Below are positions 25,852 through 35,692 of a stretch of DNA of 51,511 nucleotides, piece after piece. The notes beneath the pieces are model-generated. The model saw nothing but the letters and a program-made list of their open reading frames with translations. It was not told the origin of the DNA and did not search any database. Position numbers and translations under genes: made by a program. The DNA comes from Roseovarius gahaiensis (GTDB lineage Bacteria > Pseudomonadota > Alphaproteobacteria > Rhodobacterales > Rhodobacteraceae), in assembly GCF_011601345.1 (NCBI RefSeq), contig NZ_JAAORB010000018.1:1-51511 (forward strand). The letters run 5' to 3'. Each line of letters starts with the position of its first letter. Within the stretch, counting starts at the first letter, position 1.

Positions 25852-28221
25852 TTACTTGGCCGATTGGATGGCTTGCCAGACGCGGCCCGGCGTCACCGGC
25901 ATATCGATGTGATCTAGATTGATGCCACCCGATTGCACCGCATCGACCACGGCGTTGATCACCGTCGGGCACGATCCGATGGCCCCGGCCTCGCCGCAGC
26001 CTTTCACGCCAAGCGGGTTGTGCGCACAAGGCGTGCCGTTGGAATGATCCACCGTGAAGAACGGCATGTCATCAGCGCGCGGCATGGCGTAATCCATGTA
26101 GCTGGCCGACAAAAGCTGGCCGTTTTCGTCATAGGAACAGTTTTCAAGCAGCGCCTGCCCGATCCCTTGGGCCAATCCACCATGCACCTGTCCGTCCACG
26201 ATCATTGGGTTGACCACATTGCCGAAATCATCGGCGGTGGTGAACCGTTCGATCGTGACCCTACCAGTTTCGGGGTCGACCTCGACCTCGCAGGCATAGG
26301 CGCCAGCCGGGTAGGTAAAGTTGTTGGGATCGTAGAACGCCGTTTCCTCAAGCCCCGGTTCGATGTCTTCGAGCGGGTAGTTATGCGGCACATAGGCCGC
26401 CAGCGTCACATCGCCCCAAGCCACCGATTTATCGGTGCCCGCCACGGTGAACTGGCCGTCTTTCAGTTCGATATCAGCCTCGGCGGCCTCCATCAGGTGG
26501 GCGGCGATCTTGCGTGCCTTGTTGATGATTTTTTCGGTGGCGCGCACCATCGCCGAGCCGCCGACCGCGATCGAGCGCGAGCCATAGGTGCCCATGCCCA
26601 TCGGCGTGTTGGCGGTGTCGCCGTGTTCGATCTCGATCATCGATTCGTCGATCCCGATCATGTCGGCCACCACTTGCGGGAACACGGTTTCATGCCCCTG
26701 CCCGTGGCTGTGGCTGCCGGTCATCACGGTTATGCCGCCGGTGGCGTTGACCCGCACGGTGGCGGATTCGTAAAGCCCGGCGCGCGCGCCCAACTGCCCC
26801 ACCAGATGCGAGGGCGCGATGCCGCAGGCCTCGATAAAGCAATTGATGCCAAGGCCGCGCAGCTTGCCGGTCTTTTCGTTTTCGGCGCGGCGGGCGGCAA
26901 AGCCGTCAAAATCGGCATTGGCTTCGAGTTTATCCATCAGCCGGTTGAAATCGCCCGAATCGTATTCGACGGCCACTGGCGTGGCGTAGGGAAACTCGGT
27001 GATGAAATTCTGCCGCCGCAGGGCAATCGGGTCGACCCCCAACTCGCGGGCGGCCTTGTCGATGACGCGCTCCAATTGATAGGTCGCCTCGGGGCGGCCC
27101 GCGCCGCGATAGGCATCGACCGGCACGGTGTTTGTAAACACCGCCTTGACGTTCACATAGACCAGCGGCGTCTTGTAGTTGCCCGCCATCAGCGTGCCAT
27201 GCAGCCATGTCGGAATCGATGGCGCGAAGGTGGACAGATACGCCCCCATGTTGGCATATGTCTCGGTGCGGACAGCAGTAAAGTTGTTGTCCGCATCCAG
27301 CGCCAATTCGATCTTGGTCACGTGGTCGCGCGCTTGCGCGTCGCTGAGAAACGCCTCGGACCGGGTGCAGGTCCATTTCACGGGGCGGTTCAATTCGCGC
27401 GCAGCGTAGGTGCAGAACGCCTCTTCGGCGTAGTGGTAGATTTTCGAGCCGAACCCGCCGCCCACATCCGGGGCCACGACGCGCAATTTGTGTTCGGGGA
27501 TGTTGAGCACGAAAGCGCCCATCAAAAGGCGGATCACATGCGGGTTCTGCGAGGTGGTATACAGCGTGTGCTCGCCGGTGCCGCGGTTGAAATCGCCCAC
27601 GGCCACGCGCGGTTCCATCGCATTGGGGACAAGGCGATTGTTGACCAGTTCCAGCGTGGTGACATGCGCGGCAGATTTGATGGCGTCATCGACGGCCTGC
27701 TTGTTTTCTTCGACAAACCCCCAATCGAAACACAGATTGTCTGACAGATCGTCATGCACCTTGGTGCTACCATCCTCAAGCGCGGCCTTCATATCGATCA
27801 CAGCGGGCAGGTCTTCGATATCAAGCTCGATCGCCTCGGCGGCGTCGCGCGCCTGTTCACGGGTTTCGGCCACGATGGCGGCAATCGGATCGCCCACATG
27901 GCGCACTTTGCCTTCGGCCAAAATCGGATGGCGGGGCTCTTTCATTACCTCGCCGAACCGGTCTGTCACCTGCCAGCCGCAGGGAATGCTGCCTGCGGTT
28001 TCAAAATCCTTGCCGGTGAAAATACGAATGACACCGGGCATCGATTCAGCGGTGCTGGTGTCTATGCCGTTGATCTTGCCATGCGCCACGTCCGAGCGCA
28101 GGAAATGCACATAGGCTTGGCCGTGCAGGTTGATATCGTCGGTATAATTGCCGATCCCGGTCAAAAACCGGGCGTCTTCGCGCCGTTTGCTGCTGGCGCC
28201 GATGCCTCCGTCCTTGGGCAT
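25852..28221 (-). CDS. coxL: Molybdopterin large subunit, form II CO dehydrogenase type
   Basis: The 789-residue subunit carries the active-site motif AYRGAGR at 370-376. This is the form II signature; true form I CO dehydrogenases have AYXCSFR, whose Cys binds copper. The catalytic Glu is E744 in [13 protein letters not shown], and the [12 protein letters not shown] region binds the cofactor. Form II enzymes are widespread in Roseobacters, but CO oxidation has not been shown convincingly for strains that have only this form; aldehyde or related oxidation is possible. Neighbouring small and medium subunits, XdhC and CoxDE-like maturation proteins complete the set. Confidence 0.9.
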   Translation of the reverse strand: MPKDGGIGASSKRREDARFLTGIGNYTDDINLHGQAYVHFLRSDVAHGKINGIDTSTAESMPGVIRIFTGKDFETAGSIPCGWQVTDRFGEVMKEPRHPILAEGKVRHVGDPIAAIVAETREQARDAAEAIELDIEDLPAVIDMKAALEDGSTKVHDDLSDNLCFDWGFVEENKQAVDDAIKSAAHVTTLELVNNRLVPNAMEPRVAVGDFNRGTGEHTLYTTSQNPHVIRLLMGAFVLNIPEHKLRVVAPDVGGGFGSKIYHYAEEAFCTYAARELNRPVKWTCTRSEAFLSDAQARDHVTKIELALDADNNFTAVRTETYANMGAYLSTFAPSIPTWLHGTLMAGNYKTPLVYVNVKAVFTNTVPVDAYRGAGRPEATYQLERVIDKAARELGVDPIALRRQNFITEFPYATPVAVEYDSGDFNRLMDKLEANADFDGFAARRAENEKTGKLRGLGINCFIEACGIAPSHLVGQLGARAGLYESATVRVNATGGITVMTGSHSHGQGHETVFPQVVADMIGIDESMIEIEHGDTANTPMGMGTYGSRSIAVGGSAMVRATEKIINKARKIAAHLMEAAEADIELKDGQFTVAGTDKSVAWGDVTLAAYVPHNYPLEDIEPGLEETAFYDPNNFTYPAGAYACEVEVDPETGRVTIERFTTADDFGNVVNPMIVDGQVHGGLAQGIGQALLENCSYDENGQLLSASYMDYAMPRADDMPFFTVDHSNGTPCAHNPLGVKGCGEAGAIGSCPTVINAVVDAVQSGGINLDHIDMPVTPGRVWQAIQSAK

Positions 28222-28291
28222 GTTGGGTCTCCTCCCTGAAGGGCTGCGACTTGCGCAGCCGGTGCCGCCTTGGGCGGCTTATACGGTCATG

Positions 28292-28777
<486 letters not shown>

Positions 28778-28858
28778 TGAGGATCCTCCCATTTGGCTTT
28801 TCTTATGTTAGCTGAGTGAGAGTTAAGCACGGGTCCGGCCAGTTGAGAACCCGGTTTT

Positions 28859-29854
28859 TCATTTTACCTGCCGGGGTTGGCGTGGCTGTGGGCGTGTGGG
28901 AATTTCCTTGAGCAAGCCGCCCACGCCCATCTGCGCCATGGCGGCACTGTCCACCGGCACCCCGCAGGCCACACGGGCCAACACCCAATCGGCCCCATGC
29001 AACACCGGTGAGCGGGCACTGTTTGGCAATCCGATCACCGGCCTGTCACCGATTTGGCCCAGAAACAGCAGATTGCCGGGATCGACCGGCAGGCCAAAGC
29101 GTTCCACCCTCCCCCCGGCAAGGCGCAAGGCCTGCGGGGCCGTGTCATGCGCATCCGAGGTGGCCGAGGCGGTCAGGATCAGCACGATATCGCCGCGCGC
29201 GTTTTTGATCGCTTGGGCCAGTGCATGTTCGTCATGCGGGCAATGCAGGGTTTCTGTCAGCTCCATGTCCAAGCCTTTGACGCGCGCCGCGACGGCCTCA
29301 AGCCCCTTTTCTCCGGGGCTGCCGGGAATGTCGGTCAGAATCAGGCTGGCGGTGTCATAGACCGGCGTGGCCAGCCGGATGGCGCCGCTGGCCTGCTGCG
29401 CGGCCTGCTGCACCGCCTGCACAGATACGCCGTAGGAAATGATCTTGATCGTCGCGGCCATCCCGCCCGGTTGCAACTGATGGTAGGGCGCGACGGTGGC
29501 CACTGTCAGCATTGGATCAACGGCATTGGCGGCGTTGATCCGGTCCGCATCCAGCACGACAACACCGGCACGATCTGCAATCAGGTTGACCCGGCCGGTA
29601 AACGGCTGTGTCAGGTGCAGGTGTTCCGAGCCGTCCAGCAAAGCGCGCGCCAGATGGTCGGCGGCGGCATCTTCGTGCATGTCATCGGGATCAAGCTGGG
29701 CCACGGTCACCTGATCAACCCCGGCGGCGCGCAATTGCGCCAGGTGATCCGGCCCAAGCACCAGCCCCTTGCGCAGCCGCTGGTCGGGAAGTTTCAGCGA
29801 ATGCGCAAGGATCGCACCTGCGGCCTGCGCGACGGGAACAGGGCCAAATTTCAT
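28859..29854 (-). CDS. MoeA/MogA-like molybdopterin-binding protein
   Basis: The 331-residue protein begins VPVAQAAGAILAHSLKLPDQ and ends with ERFGLPVDPGNLLFLGQIGDRPVIGLPNSARSP, a MoCF-biosynthesis-domain arrangement. In many Alphaproteobacteria this domain is joined to a MobA/MocA-like nucleotidyltransferase, and here only the first half is present. It overlaps xdhC by four bases (ATGA) and probably helps insert or modify the molybdenum cofactor of CoxL. No cytidylyltransferase gene lies in the window, so that step must be encoded elsewhere. Confidence 0.75.
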   Translation of the reverse strand: MKFGPVPVAQAAGAILAHSLKLPDQRLRKGLVLGPDHLAQLRAAGVDQVTVAQLDPDDMHEDAAADHLARALLDGSEHLHLTQPFTGRVNLIADRAGVVVLDADRINAANAVDPMLTVATVAPYHQLQPGGMAATIKIISYGVSVQAVQQAAQQASGAIRLATPVYDTASLILTDIPGSPGEKGLEAVAARVKGLDMELTETLHCPHDEHALAQAIKNARGDIVLILTASATSDAHDTAPQALRLAGGRVERFGLPVDPGNLLFLGQIGDRPVIGLPNSARSPVLHGADWVLARVACGVPVDSAAMAQMGVGGLLKEIPTRPQPRQPRQVK

Positions 29855-30822
29855 GCCCCCTGCCTTAGAACGCGGGTCATTTCGGCCAGAATGCTGATGG
29901 CAATCTCGGACGGGCCTGCCGCGCCGATATCAAGCCCGATGGGGCCGTGGATCAGGCCAATCTGATCATCGCTATAGCCCTTGTCGCGAAAGCGTTCGAC
30001 GCGTTTGGCATGGGTCCGGGTTGATCCAAGCGCCCCGATATAGAACACCTCGCTGGCCAGCGCCTGTTCCAACGCTGGATCATCCAGTTTTGGGTCATGG
30101 GTCAGCAGCACCAGCGCGGTGCGGCTGTCCAGCCCATAGGCCTGCACGCCCTCATCCGGCCAATCATGCGCGATGGTTTCACCGGGAAAGCGGTCTGCGC
30201 TGCCGAAACTTTCGCGCGGATCAATCAACAGCGGATCATAGCCCGCGATCCGGGCCATCGGCACAAGCGCCTGCGCAATATGCACCGCACCCACGACAAT
30301 CAGGCGCAGTGGCGGGTTATGAATATTGACGAAGGTTTCGCCATCCTCTTCAAAGCCCGAGCGATCCATGCGGAAGCGTTCGGAAAACCCATCATAGAAC
30401 AATTTGCGCGGCGCATTCATCCCGGTCACATAGGCCACCGGCTGGCGCGCGGCGCGGGCCTGAACCAAGCGCTCTAGCATATCCTCGGGCATCACCGCGC
30501 CTATGGGTTCGACAAACACCCGGATGGTGCCACCGCAGGCCAGCCCCACGGCAAAGGCATCGCCATCGCTGACGCCATATTCCAGCATCACCGGCGTGCC
30601 GTCTTCGATGGCGTCCAGCGCCTCGGCCACCACCGCGCCTTCGACACAGCCGCCCGAGACCGAGCCCGCGATCTCGCCCGCGCCGGAAATTGCCAGTTGG
30701 CTGCCCACGCGGCGCGGCGCGCTTCCCCATGTCTGCACCACCGCGGCCAGCGCCGCCCCCTTGCCCGCGCGGTGCCATGCAAGGGCGGTTTCGGGGATAT
30801 CGTCAAATCGCTGTGTCGTCAT
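29851..30822 (-). CDS. xdhC: XdhC/CoxI-family molybdenum cofactor insertion protein
   Basis: The 323-residue protein has the XdhC_CoxI domain first (AVVQTWGSAPRRVGSQLAIS, then SVSGGCVEGAVVAEA and ACGGTIRVFVEPIG). A Rossmann-like C-terminal domain (LRLIVVGAVHIAQALVPMAR) follows. Members bind molybdenum cofactor and catalyse its sulfuration or insertion into enzymes such as xanthine dehydrogenase and CoxL. It begins after a strong terminator that ends pmpAB, so a promoter of its own is expected in the short gap, though I could not identify one. Confidence 0.85.
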   Translation of the reverse strand: MTTQRFDDIPETALAWHRAGKGAALAAVVQTWGSAPRRVGSQLAISGAGEIAGSVSGGCVEGAVVAEALDAIEDGTPVMLEYGVSDGDAFAVGLACGGTIRVFVEPIGAVMPEDMLERLVQARAARQPVAYVTGMNAPRKLFYDGFSERFRMDRSGFEEDGETFVNIHNPPLRLIVVGAVHIAQALVPMARIAGYDPLLIDPRESFGSADRFPGETIAHDWPDEGVQAYGLDSRTALVLLTHDPKLDDPALEQALASEVFYIGALGSTRTHAKRVERFRDKGYSDDQIGLIHGPIGLDIGAAGPSEIAISILAEMTRVLRQGA

Positions 30823-30874
30823 GGTAGGCCTCCCTGTCCAGCAATATGGCGTCGGTGGCGCGGCGCGACAAACG

Positions 30875-30903
30875 AAAAAGGCCGCCCCCGGTCAGGGGCG
30901 GCC
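30875..30903 (-). terminator. Terminator at the end of pmpAB
   Basis: Read on the minus strand, a 9-bp perfect stem GGCCGCCCC/GGGGCGGCC with a 6-base loop is followed by TTTTT. It begins about 27 bases after the pmpB stop and lies before xdhC, making pmpAB a closed transcription unit inside the cox cluster. Confidence 0.9.
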
Positions 30904-30929
30904 CAATGTCTTGGCAAAACCGAGTGCGG

Positions 30930-31511
30930 TTATTCGGCAGGCGCAACAGCCTCGCCCCCGCCGCGCAGGCGTTCGGGCAAGGCGATGGCAATGGCCACAA
31001 AGGCCAGCCCCATGACGATCCCAAGAAGATCGCCCGAAATCGACAGCAGGCTGTCATAGCCCGCGCCCGGCACCGCGCCAAGCGTCAGCTTGGAGCCGTC
31101 CAGCAAGCCCGCGGCGTCCCATGCCGGGTAGGTGACCATATAGGCCGCCGCGCCCAGCAGACCGCCCGCGATGAAAAACAGCGCGTCCTTGCGCCCCGAG
31201 GCCGCGGCGCAGACGCCGGTGCCGGGGCAATAGCCCGCCGCCGCCCAGCCCGCGCCCAGCATCAGACCCCCGATGAACACACCGGCATAAGCGGTTTTCA
31301 CGCTCATGTGGCCGACATCGACAAGGCCCAGCATCTGGCCGCCAAACATCAAGACAGACGCAGTGCCGATGGCCAGAAGGATGGTTTTCATCAAATGCAG
31401 GTTGGTCAGGGTCAGCATCTTGCCGATCCAGTTGGGGTTCGTCGCCCCGATCCGGTCAAGCACCGCACCGAAGGCGGCACCGATCACGACAGCTAGGATA
31501 ATGGATGTCAT
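30930..31511 (-). CDS. pmpB: YeeE/YedE-family sulfur transport subunit (DUF6691)
   Basis: The 193-residue protein has about five membrane helices and the family motif GYCPGTGVC with two Cys. The YeeE/YedE family includes a thiosulfate transporter, and PmpA/PmpB of Serratia and similar pairs belong to the same group. It is second in a two-gene unit, 3 bases after pmpA. Together they are probably one transporter for a reduced sulfur compound such as thiosulfate or sulfane sulfur; the substrate is inferred from the family. Confidence 0.85.
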   Translation of the reverse strand: MTSIILAVVIGAAFGAVLDRIGATNPNWIGKMLTLTNLHLMKTILLAIGTASVLMFGGQMLGLVDVGHMSVKTAYAGVFIGGLMLGAGWAAAGYCPGTGVCAAASGRKDALFFIAGGLLGAAAYMVTYPAWDAAGLLDGSKLTLGAVPGAGYDSLLSISGDLLGIVMGLAFVAIAIALPERLRGGGEAVAPAE

Positions 31512-31514
31512 GGC

Positions 31515-32066
31515 TTAGCCCTCCTGCTTGTACATCATGATGGCCACTGGAACTGCGGCAGCAAAGGCGCCTGCAGCAAAGATATAGCCCGACACAGCGG
31601 TCTGCATCATGCCCGACATCATATGCCCCGAGGTGCAGCCGCCAGCCAGACGCGCGCCATACAGCACGACAAAGCCGCCAATGAAAGCGACAGTGTAGCG
31701 TTTCACCGGCGTGTCGCCGTAATTGGCATACCAGATCGCGGGCAGTTTGCGTTCATCCGCGCCGATCCCGCCGCGCGCCATGGCCGACAGAAACGCGCCC
31801 ACTGCCATCGCCAAAACAAAGACAAAGCTGTAGTTCAGCGGGTTGGCGGCATTGGCGGCATATTTCCCATCCGACTTGGCGAGATAAGCGTTGGACGATG
31901 TATAGCCATCATCGGTTTGGGTGATCAGATCAGGCACGGCCACATTGCCGATGATCGCATCCAGAATGACGAATTGCGTGGACACGCCAATCGGCTTGAC
32001 CAGCAGCACCGCCAAAAAGAACACGAGCCCCAGGACCACCCCACCGGTTTTCCAGTTGAGGACCAT
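31515..32066 (-). CDS. pmpA: YeeE/YedE-family sulfur transport subunit
   Basis: The 183-residue protein has an N-terminal helix (VVLGLVFFLAVLLV), a soluble loop with DDGYTSSNAY and three or so further helices. The core motif is GGCTSGHMMSGM, with the conserved Cys of this transporter family. A GGAAGG ribosome site precedes the ATG at 32066. It is the first gene of the unit and has an ATTC-N8-GAAT operator overlapping its promoter. Confidence 0.86.
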   Translation of the reverse strand: MVLNWKTGGVVLGLVFFLAVLLVKPIGVSTQFVILDAIIGNVAVPDLITQTDDGYTSSNAYLAKSDGKYAANAANPLNYSFVFVLAMAVGAFLSAMARGGIGADERKLPAIWYANYGDTPVKRYTVAFIGGFVVLYGARLAGGCTSGHMMSGMMQTAVSGYIFAAGAFAAAVPVAIMMYKQEG

Positions 32067-32090
32067 TTTGGTTTTCCTTCCAAATTTTAC

Positions 32091-32106
32091 ATTCTGTTTA
32101 TTGAAT
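32091..32106. promoter_or_regulatory. SqrR/BigR-type operator at the pmpA promoter
   Basis: The sequence ATTC-TGTTTATT-GAAT is an exact ATTC-N8-GAAT dyad. This is the published box of the persulfide-sensing ArsR-family repressor SqrR of Rhodobacter capsulatus, and BigR-controlled pmpAB-type genes are known in other Proteobacteria. It is 25 bases from the pmpA ATG. No sqrR/bigR gene is in the window, so control would be from elsewhere. Confidence 0.7.
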
Positions 32107-32130
32107 ATAACGAGGCAGGGAAGATTGCAA
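32102..32130 (-). promoter_or_regulatory. Predicted sigma-70-type promoter of pmpAB
   Basis: On the minus strand TTGCAA (32130-32125) and TATTCA (32107-32102) are separated by 17 bases. The -10 element overlaps one arm of the ATTC-N8-GAAT dyad, so a bound repressor would block RNA polymerase. Position and spacing fit well; activity is inferred. Confidence 0.55.
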
Positions 32131-32162
32131 TGATCTATAATCGCTCTGCCAACACCGCGCGA

Positions 32163-33431
32163 TCAGGCAGCGCTGTCCATAAGACGCAGCAACCTTGCCT
32201 TTTCGCCGGTGTCATCGGCCCGCGAAATCGCCTCGGCCAACTCTTCCAGCGTGGCGATGGAGTGGCCCGCGCGGAACGCATCGACATGCGGCAGCATGGC
32301 ACGAATGCCGCTGGCGCGCGGCGCAAAGCCATCCCACCGCAACAGCGGATTGAGCCAGATCAGGCGGCGCGCGCTGAGGTGCAGACGCTCGACCTCTTTT
32401 TCCAAGGCCGTCGCATTGCCCCGGTCCAGCCCATCGGTGATCAACAACACCACCGCGCCCTGCCCCATCACCCGGCGCGACCAGTCCCGGTTGAAGGCAT
32501 GTAGGCACTCACCAATGCGCGTGCCGCCCTCCCAGTCCTGCGCCTCGTGACCGGCGGCCGCAAGCGCCGCGTCGACGTCGCGGGTGGCAAGGTGGCGAGT
32601 GATGTTGGTCAGCCGCGTCCCGAAGGTGAAGGCATGCACATGCGCCCAGCCCGCGCCTTTTTCATTGGCCACGGCATGCAAGAAATGCAGCACCATGCGG
32701 CTATATTGGCTCATCGAGCCGGAAATATCGCACAGCACCACCAAATTGGGCCAGCGTGGACGCGGTTTCTGCAAATGCACCTGACGCATTTCGCCACCCC
32801 GCCGCATGGCCGCGCGCAAGGTGCGGCGCGCGTCGATCCGGGTGCCTTGCAGGCTGGCCTGACCGCGCCGCGATGGCAGCGGTTTGACCGGCAAGCGCAG
32901 CCGGGCCAGCATCCGCTTGGCCTGCGTGATCTCGGCGGTGGACATCTGTTCGAAATCCAGCGTGCGCAGGCGCTCTTCGGCCGACATAGTGGCCGAGGCG
33001 TCGATCTCGATCACCGTTTCCTCGGTCTCCTCGTCTCCCTCTGGCGTGGGCGTCTCGGGGGTCTGGCCATCAAGCAACGCCTCGGCCGCGCGTTTTTCAG
33101 CCGATTGCGCCGCGCGATCCTCCTGCACACCGCGAATGGCGGGCAGCATCATCGACATCATATGCTCCATGTAGCGCGGATCGCGCCAGTAGAGGCGGAA
33201 TATCTGCGCATACACCGCACGGTGTTCGGGGCGGTTCACAAAACAGGCGCGCAGGGTATAGAAGAAATCGGTTTTCGAGGTGAACCCCGCCGCCTGCACC
33301 GCGCGGATCGCATCAATCACCCGGCCCGGCCCGATGGGCAACCCCGCCCGGCGCAAGGCGCGCGCGAAATGGGTGATGTTATGAGTCAGCCGGGGTGTGT
33401 CCGGCAGATCGAGCGCGGGATATTCAGGCAT
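32163..33431 (-). CDS. coxE: VWA-domain protein CoxE-like
   Basis: The start at 33431 (MPEYPALDLPDTPRLTHNIT) is the typical family N-terminus; the frame also allows ATG 33455. The 422-residue protein has a helical part to about 220 and then a von Willebrand A domain with MIDAS motif DISGSMS at 235-241. Residues 120-150 are acidic and Pro/Glu-rich. CoxE proteins act with the MoxR-type ATPase CoxD in maturing the CODH large subunit. It lies downstream of coxD on the same strand. Confidence 0.88.
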   Translation of the reverse strand: MPEYPALDLPDTPRLTHNITHFARALRRAGLPIGPGRVIDAIRAVQAAGFTSKTDFFYTLRACFVNRPEHRAVYAQIFRLYWRDPRYMEHMMSMMLPAIRGVQEDRAAQSAEKRAAEALLDGQTPETPTPEGDEETEETVIEIDASATMSAEERLRTLDFEQMSTAEITQAKRMLARLRLPVKPLPSRRGQASLQGTRIDARRTLRAAMRRGGEMRQVHLQKPRPRWPNLVVLCDISGSMSQYSRMVLHFLHAVANEKGAGWAHVHAFTFGTRLTNITRHLATRDVDAALAAAGHEAQDWEGGTRIGECLHAFNRDWSRRVMGQGAVVLLITDGLDRGNATALEKEVERLHLSARRLIWLNPLLRWDGFAPRASGIRAMLPHVDAFRAGHSIATLEELAEAISRADDTGEKARLLRLMDSAA

Positions 33432-33500
33432 GTTCGCACTCAAGAGACATCGCACCAGGACTGGCAGGCCGCGCCCTGACGTGACCCGATCCCTTTTTTT

Positions 33501-33522
33501 GAGTATTTTTGGAACAATGAAG
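33501..33522 (+). repeat. Dispersed motif, copy 2 (between coxD and coxE)
   Basis: This copy has core GTATTTTTGGAACAATGA, preceded by a T-run (CCTTTTTTTG). It sits in the gap between the coxD stop (33525) and the coxE start (33431). The same motif occurs at 24962-24984 and 39235-39256. Confidence 0.65.
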
Positions 33523-33524
33523 CA

Positions 33525-34448
33525 TCATGTCGGCGCCAGACTTGCGCGGGCCTCATCGAGTATGCGCTTGGCCTCGGAGCCCTGAAGTTTCTGGATATCG
33601 TCTTGATATTTCAAAATCGCGCCAAGGGTGTCGGAAATAACCTCGGGGCTGAGCGAGACGACATCGAGCGCCAGCAGGCATTTGGCCCAGTCGATGGTTT
33701 CGGCGACGCCGGGTTTCTTGAACAGATCCTCTGTGCGCAGTTTTTGGACAAAGGCCACCACCTCTTGGCTGAGGGCCGCAGCGGCCTCGGGGGCGCGGGC
33801 GTGCAAGATGTCAATCTCACGAACGAAGCCGGGATAGTCGACCCAGTGATACAGGCACCGGCGTTTGAGCGCGTCATGCACTTCGCGCGTGCGGTTGGAG
33901 GTCACGATCACGATCGGCGGCTCGGGGGCGTGGATCGTGCCAAGCTCTGGAATGGTCACCTGAAAATCACTGAGCGCCTCGAGCAAAAACGCCTCGAACG
34001 GCTCATCTGTACGGTCAAGCTCGTCGATCAACAGCACCGGGGCGCCGCCCGGTTGTGGGCGCATGGCCTGCAAGAGCGGACGTTCGATCAGGTAATCTTG
34101 GGTAAACAATTCGTCCTTGAGGGCGGTGCGATCAGCGCCCGCGCCTTCAAAGCCCATCGCCTCGGCGGTGCGGATGGCGATCATCTGTTCGGCGAAATTC
34201 CATTCATAGACCGCGCTGGCGGCATCCAAGCCTTCGTAGCATTGCAGCCGGATCAGGCGTCGGCCAAGGCCCGCGGCCAGAGCTTTGGCGATTTCCGTCT
34301 TGCCGACACCGGCTTCGCCTTCCAAGAACAATGGCCTGCCCAGCGTCAGCGCCAGGAACACGACCGTGCCAAGCGCGCGGTCGCAGACGTAATCCTGCGC
34401 GCCAAGCATGGTCTGCACATCATCGATGGAGTTTGGTTTGTCAGTCAT
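33525..34448 (-). CDS. coxD: MoxR-type AAA ATPase CoxD-like
   Basis: The 307-residue AAA+ protein has Walker A GEAGVGKT at 44-51 and Walker B VLLIDELDR near 138-146. Sensor 1 VIVTSNRTRE and the family segment LKRRCLYHWVDYP are present. In carboxydotrophs CoxD rebuilds the metal site of CoxL; here it would serve the form II enzyme together with coxE. The ribosome-site region near the start is not strong. The last residues run up to the dispersed repeat. Confidence 0.9.
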   Translation of the reverse strand: MTDKPNSIDDVQTMLGAQDYVCDRALGTVVFLALTLGRPLFLEGEAGVGKTEIAKALAAGLGRRLIRLQCYEGLDAASAVYEWNFAEQMIAIRTAEAMGFEGAGADRTALKDELFTQDYLIERPLLQAMRPQPGGAPVLLIDELDRTDEPFEAFLLEALSDFQVTIPELGTIHAPEPPIVIVTSNRTREVHDALKRRCLYHWVDYPGFVREIDILHARAPEAAAALSQEVVAFVQKLRTEDLFKKPGVAETIDWAKCLLALDVVSLSPEVISDTLGAILKYQDDIQKLQGSEAKRILDEARASLAPT

Positions 34449-34652
34449 TCACGCCTCCCGCCGCACTGACACAGACAAGTGCATGGCAAGGCCTGTCCCG
34501 TCAAGCGGTCCGGAATTTGGATGACGGGTGCAATAAGACAAAAACCTCTTGGATTTTCCAAAGTTTCGCCAAAGTTCGCATATAGACGTCACACGTAATG
34601 AGTGGCGCACGCCGGACCGCGGCCCGACGGCAAATGACGAGGACCAAGCAGC

Positions 34653-35615
34653 ATGCAAGACACCCCCCGGAGTTTCGACACCGCCCTGACCGGACTGGGC
34701 TGGTCGGACTGGTTGCGCACGGCCGACGAGATTGTCGAAGCCGATGGCCATGTCGAAAACCTTGGTCCCGATCATGCTGCGGTGTTCTACGAAGACAAAC
34801 CTGTTCTTCTGGTGACCTTCGAAACTCACCACGGCATTGCCGCGCTGTCGCAACCGGCCCACCCGATCGGCTGGACCATGGTCAAGGCGTTGGGTTGGTC
34901 GCATTTATGCGTCGTGGCCAATGGTGATACATGGTTTCGGGATCGCCATGTCTATGGCTATTTCGACCGTCTGGCCGATGATGGGTTCTTTGATGAGTTC
35001 GAGCAGGTGATATTCTATGGCGCAGGCGCCTGTGGCTATGCGGCGGCGGCGTTTTCGGTTGCTGCACCGGGGGCCAAGGTGTTGGCGCTACAGCCACAGG
35101 CCACGCTGGACCCACGCGTGACGGAATGGGATGACCGCTACAGCCATATGCGGCGCACGGCGTTTGATGATCGCTATGGCTACGCGCCCGACATGCTGGA
35201 TGCCGCGACGCGCGCCGTGGTGGTCTATGACCCCGAAATTCCGCTCGATGCCATGCATGCGGCGCTGTTTACCCGGCCCAACGTCATGAAATTACGCATG
35301 CGCCATCTGGGCAATCAGTTGGAACATAGCCTGATGGGCATGGGGGTTCTGCTGCGTATGCTGGCACAATTGAGCGCCGACAAACTTGACCAGCCGTCGC
35401 TGGCGCAGCTTTATCGTGAACGGCGCACCCACGCGCCCTATCTCAAGCGGGTCTTGGCGAAACTGGAACAGGCGGGACGCCTGAGGCTTGTCGCCCTGTG
35501 GTGTCAGTGCATCTTGCGCCGCACACCGGGGCCGCGTTTTCGTCGGGCTACGCGAGCCGCCTATAACGCGGCCGAGGCGCAGGGCGTCGCCATGCCAAAG
35601 CGCGAAGTGGATTAA
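34653..35615 (+). CDS. Alpha/beta-hydrolase-like protein with altered nucleophile site, unknown function
   Basis: The 320-residue protein has a beta-strand then [20 protein letters not shown] (residues 121-140), followed by a segment resembling [11 protein letters not shown]. In related glycan or capsule proteins this spot is a Ser nucleophile (YGxSMGGYAAL). Here the Ser position is G125 and C127 follows two residues later, so the classical nucleophile is missing. The C-terminal third is helical and basic. Databases often call such proteins PAPS reductase, which I do not support. The gene is single, divergent from coxD, with a 204-base gap before it. Confidence 0.65.
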   Translation: MQDTPRSFDTALTGLGWSDWLRTADEIVEADGHVENLGPDHAAVFYEDKPVLLVTFETHHGIAALSQPAHPIGWTMVKALGWSHLCVVANGDTWFRDRHVYGYFDRLADDGFFDEFEQVIFYGAGACGYAAAAFSVAAPGAKVLALQPQATLDPRVTEWDDRYSHMRRTAFDDRYGYAPDMLDAATRAVVVYDPEIPLDAMHAALFTRPNVMKLRMRHLGNQLEHSLMGMGVLLRMLAQLSADKLDQPSLAQLYRERRTHAPYLKRVLAKLEQAGRLRLVALWCQCILRRTPGPRFRRATRAAYNAAEAQGVAMPKREVD

Positions 35616-35692
35616 CCGGCCCCGACGGCCCTGCGTTTTTTTGCGTTTGTCGCATCTGGCACCGCATCGCGCAATTGTGTAAAGCACAGCGC

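Noticed and set aside
25933..27744. 603-residue plus-strand frame opposite coxL
   Set aside because: It is antisense to a complete CoxL with all its motifs.
25852..28221. Form I (true CO-oxidising) CO dehydrogenase
   Set aside because: The active-site motif is AYRGAGR, not AYXCSFR, and the order is S-L-M.
34653..35615. PAPS reductase
   Set aside because: There is no Cys-pair or PP-loop motif; the real APS reductase is at 16930-17664.
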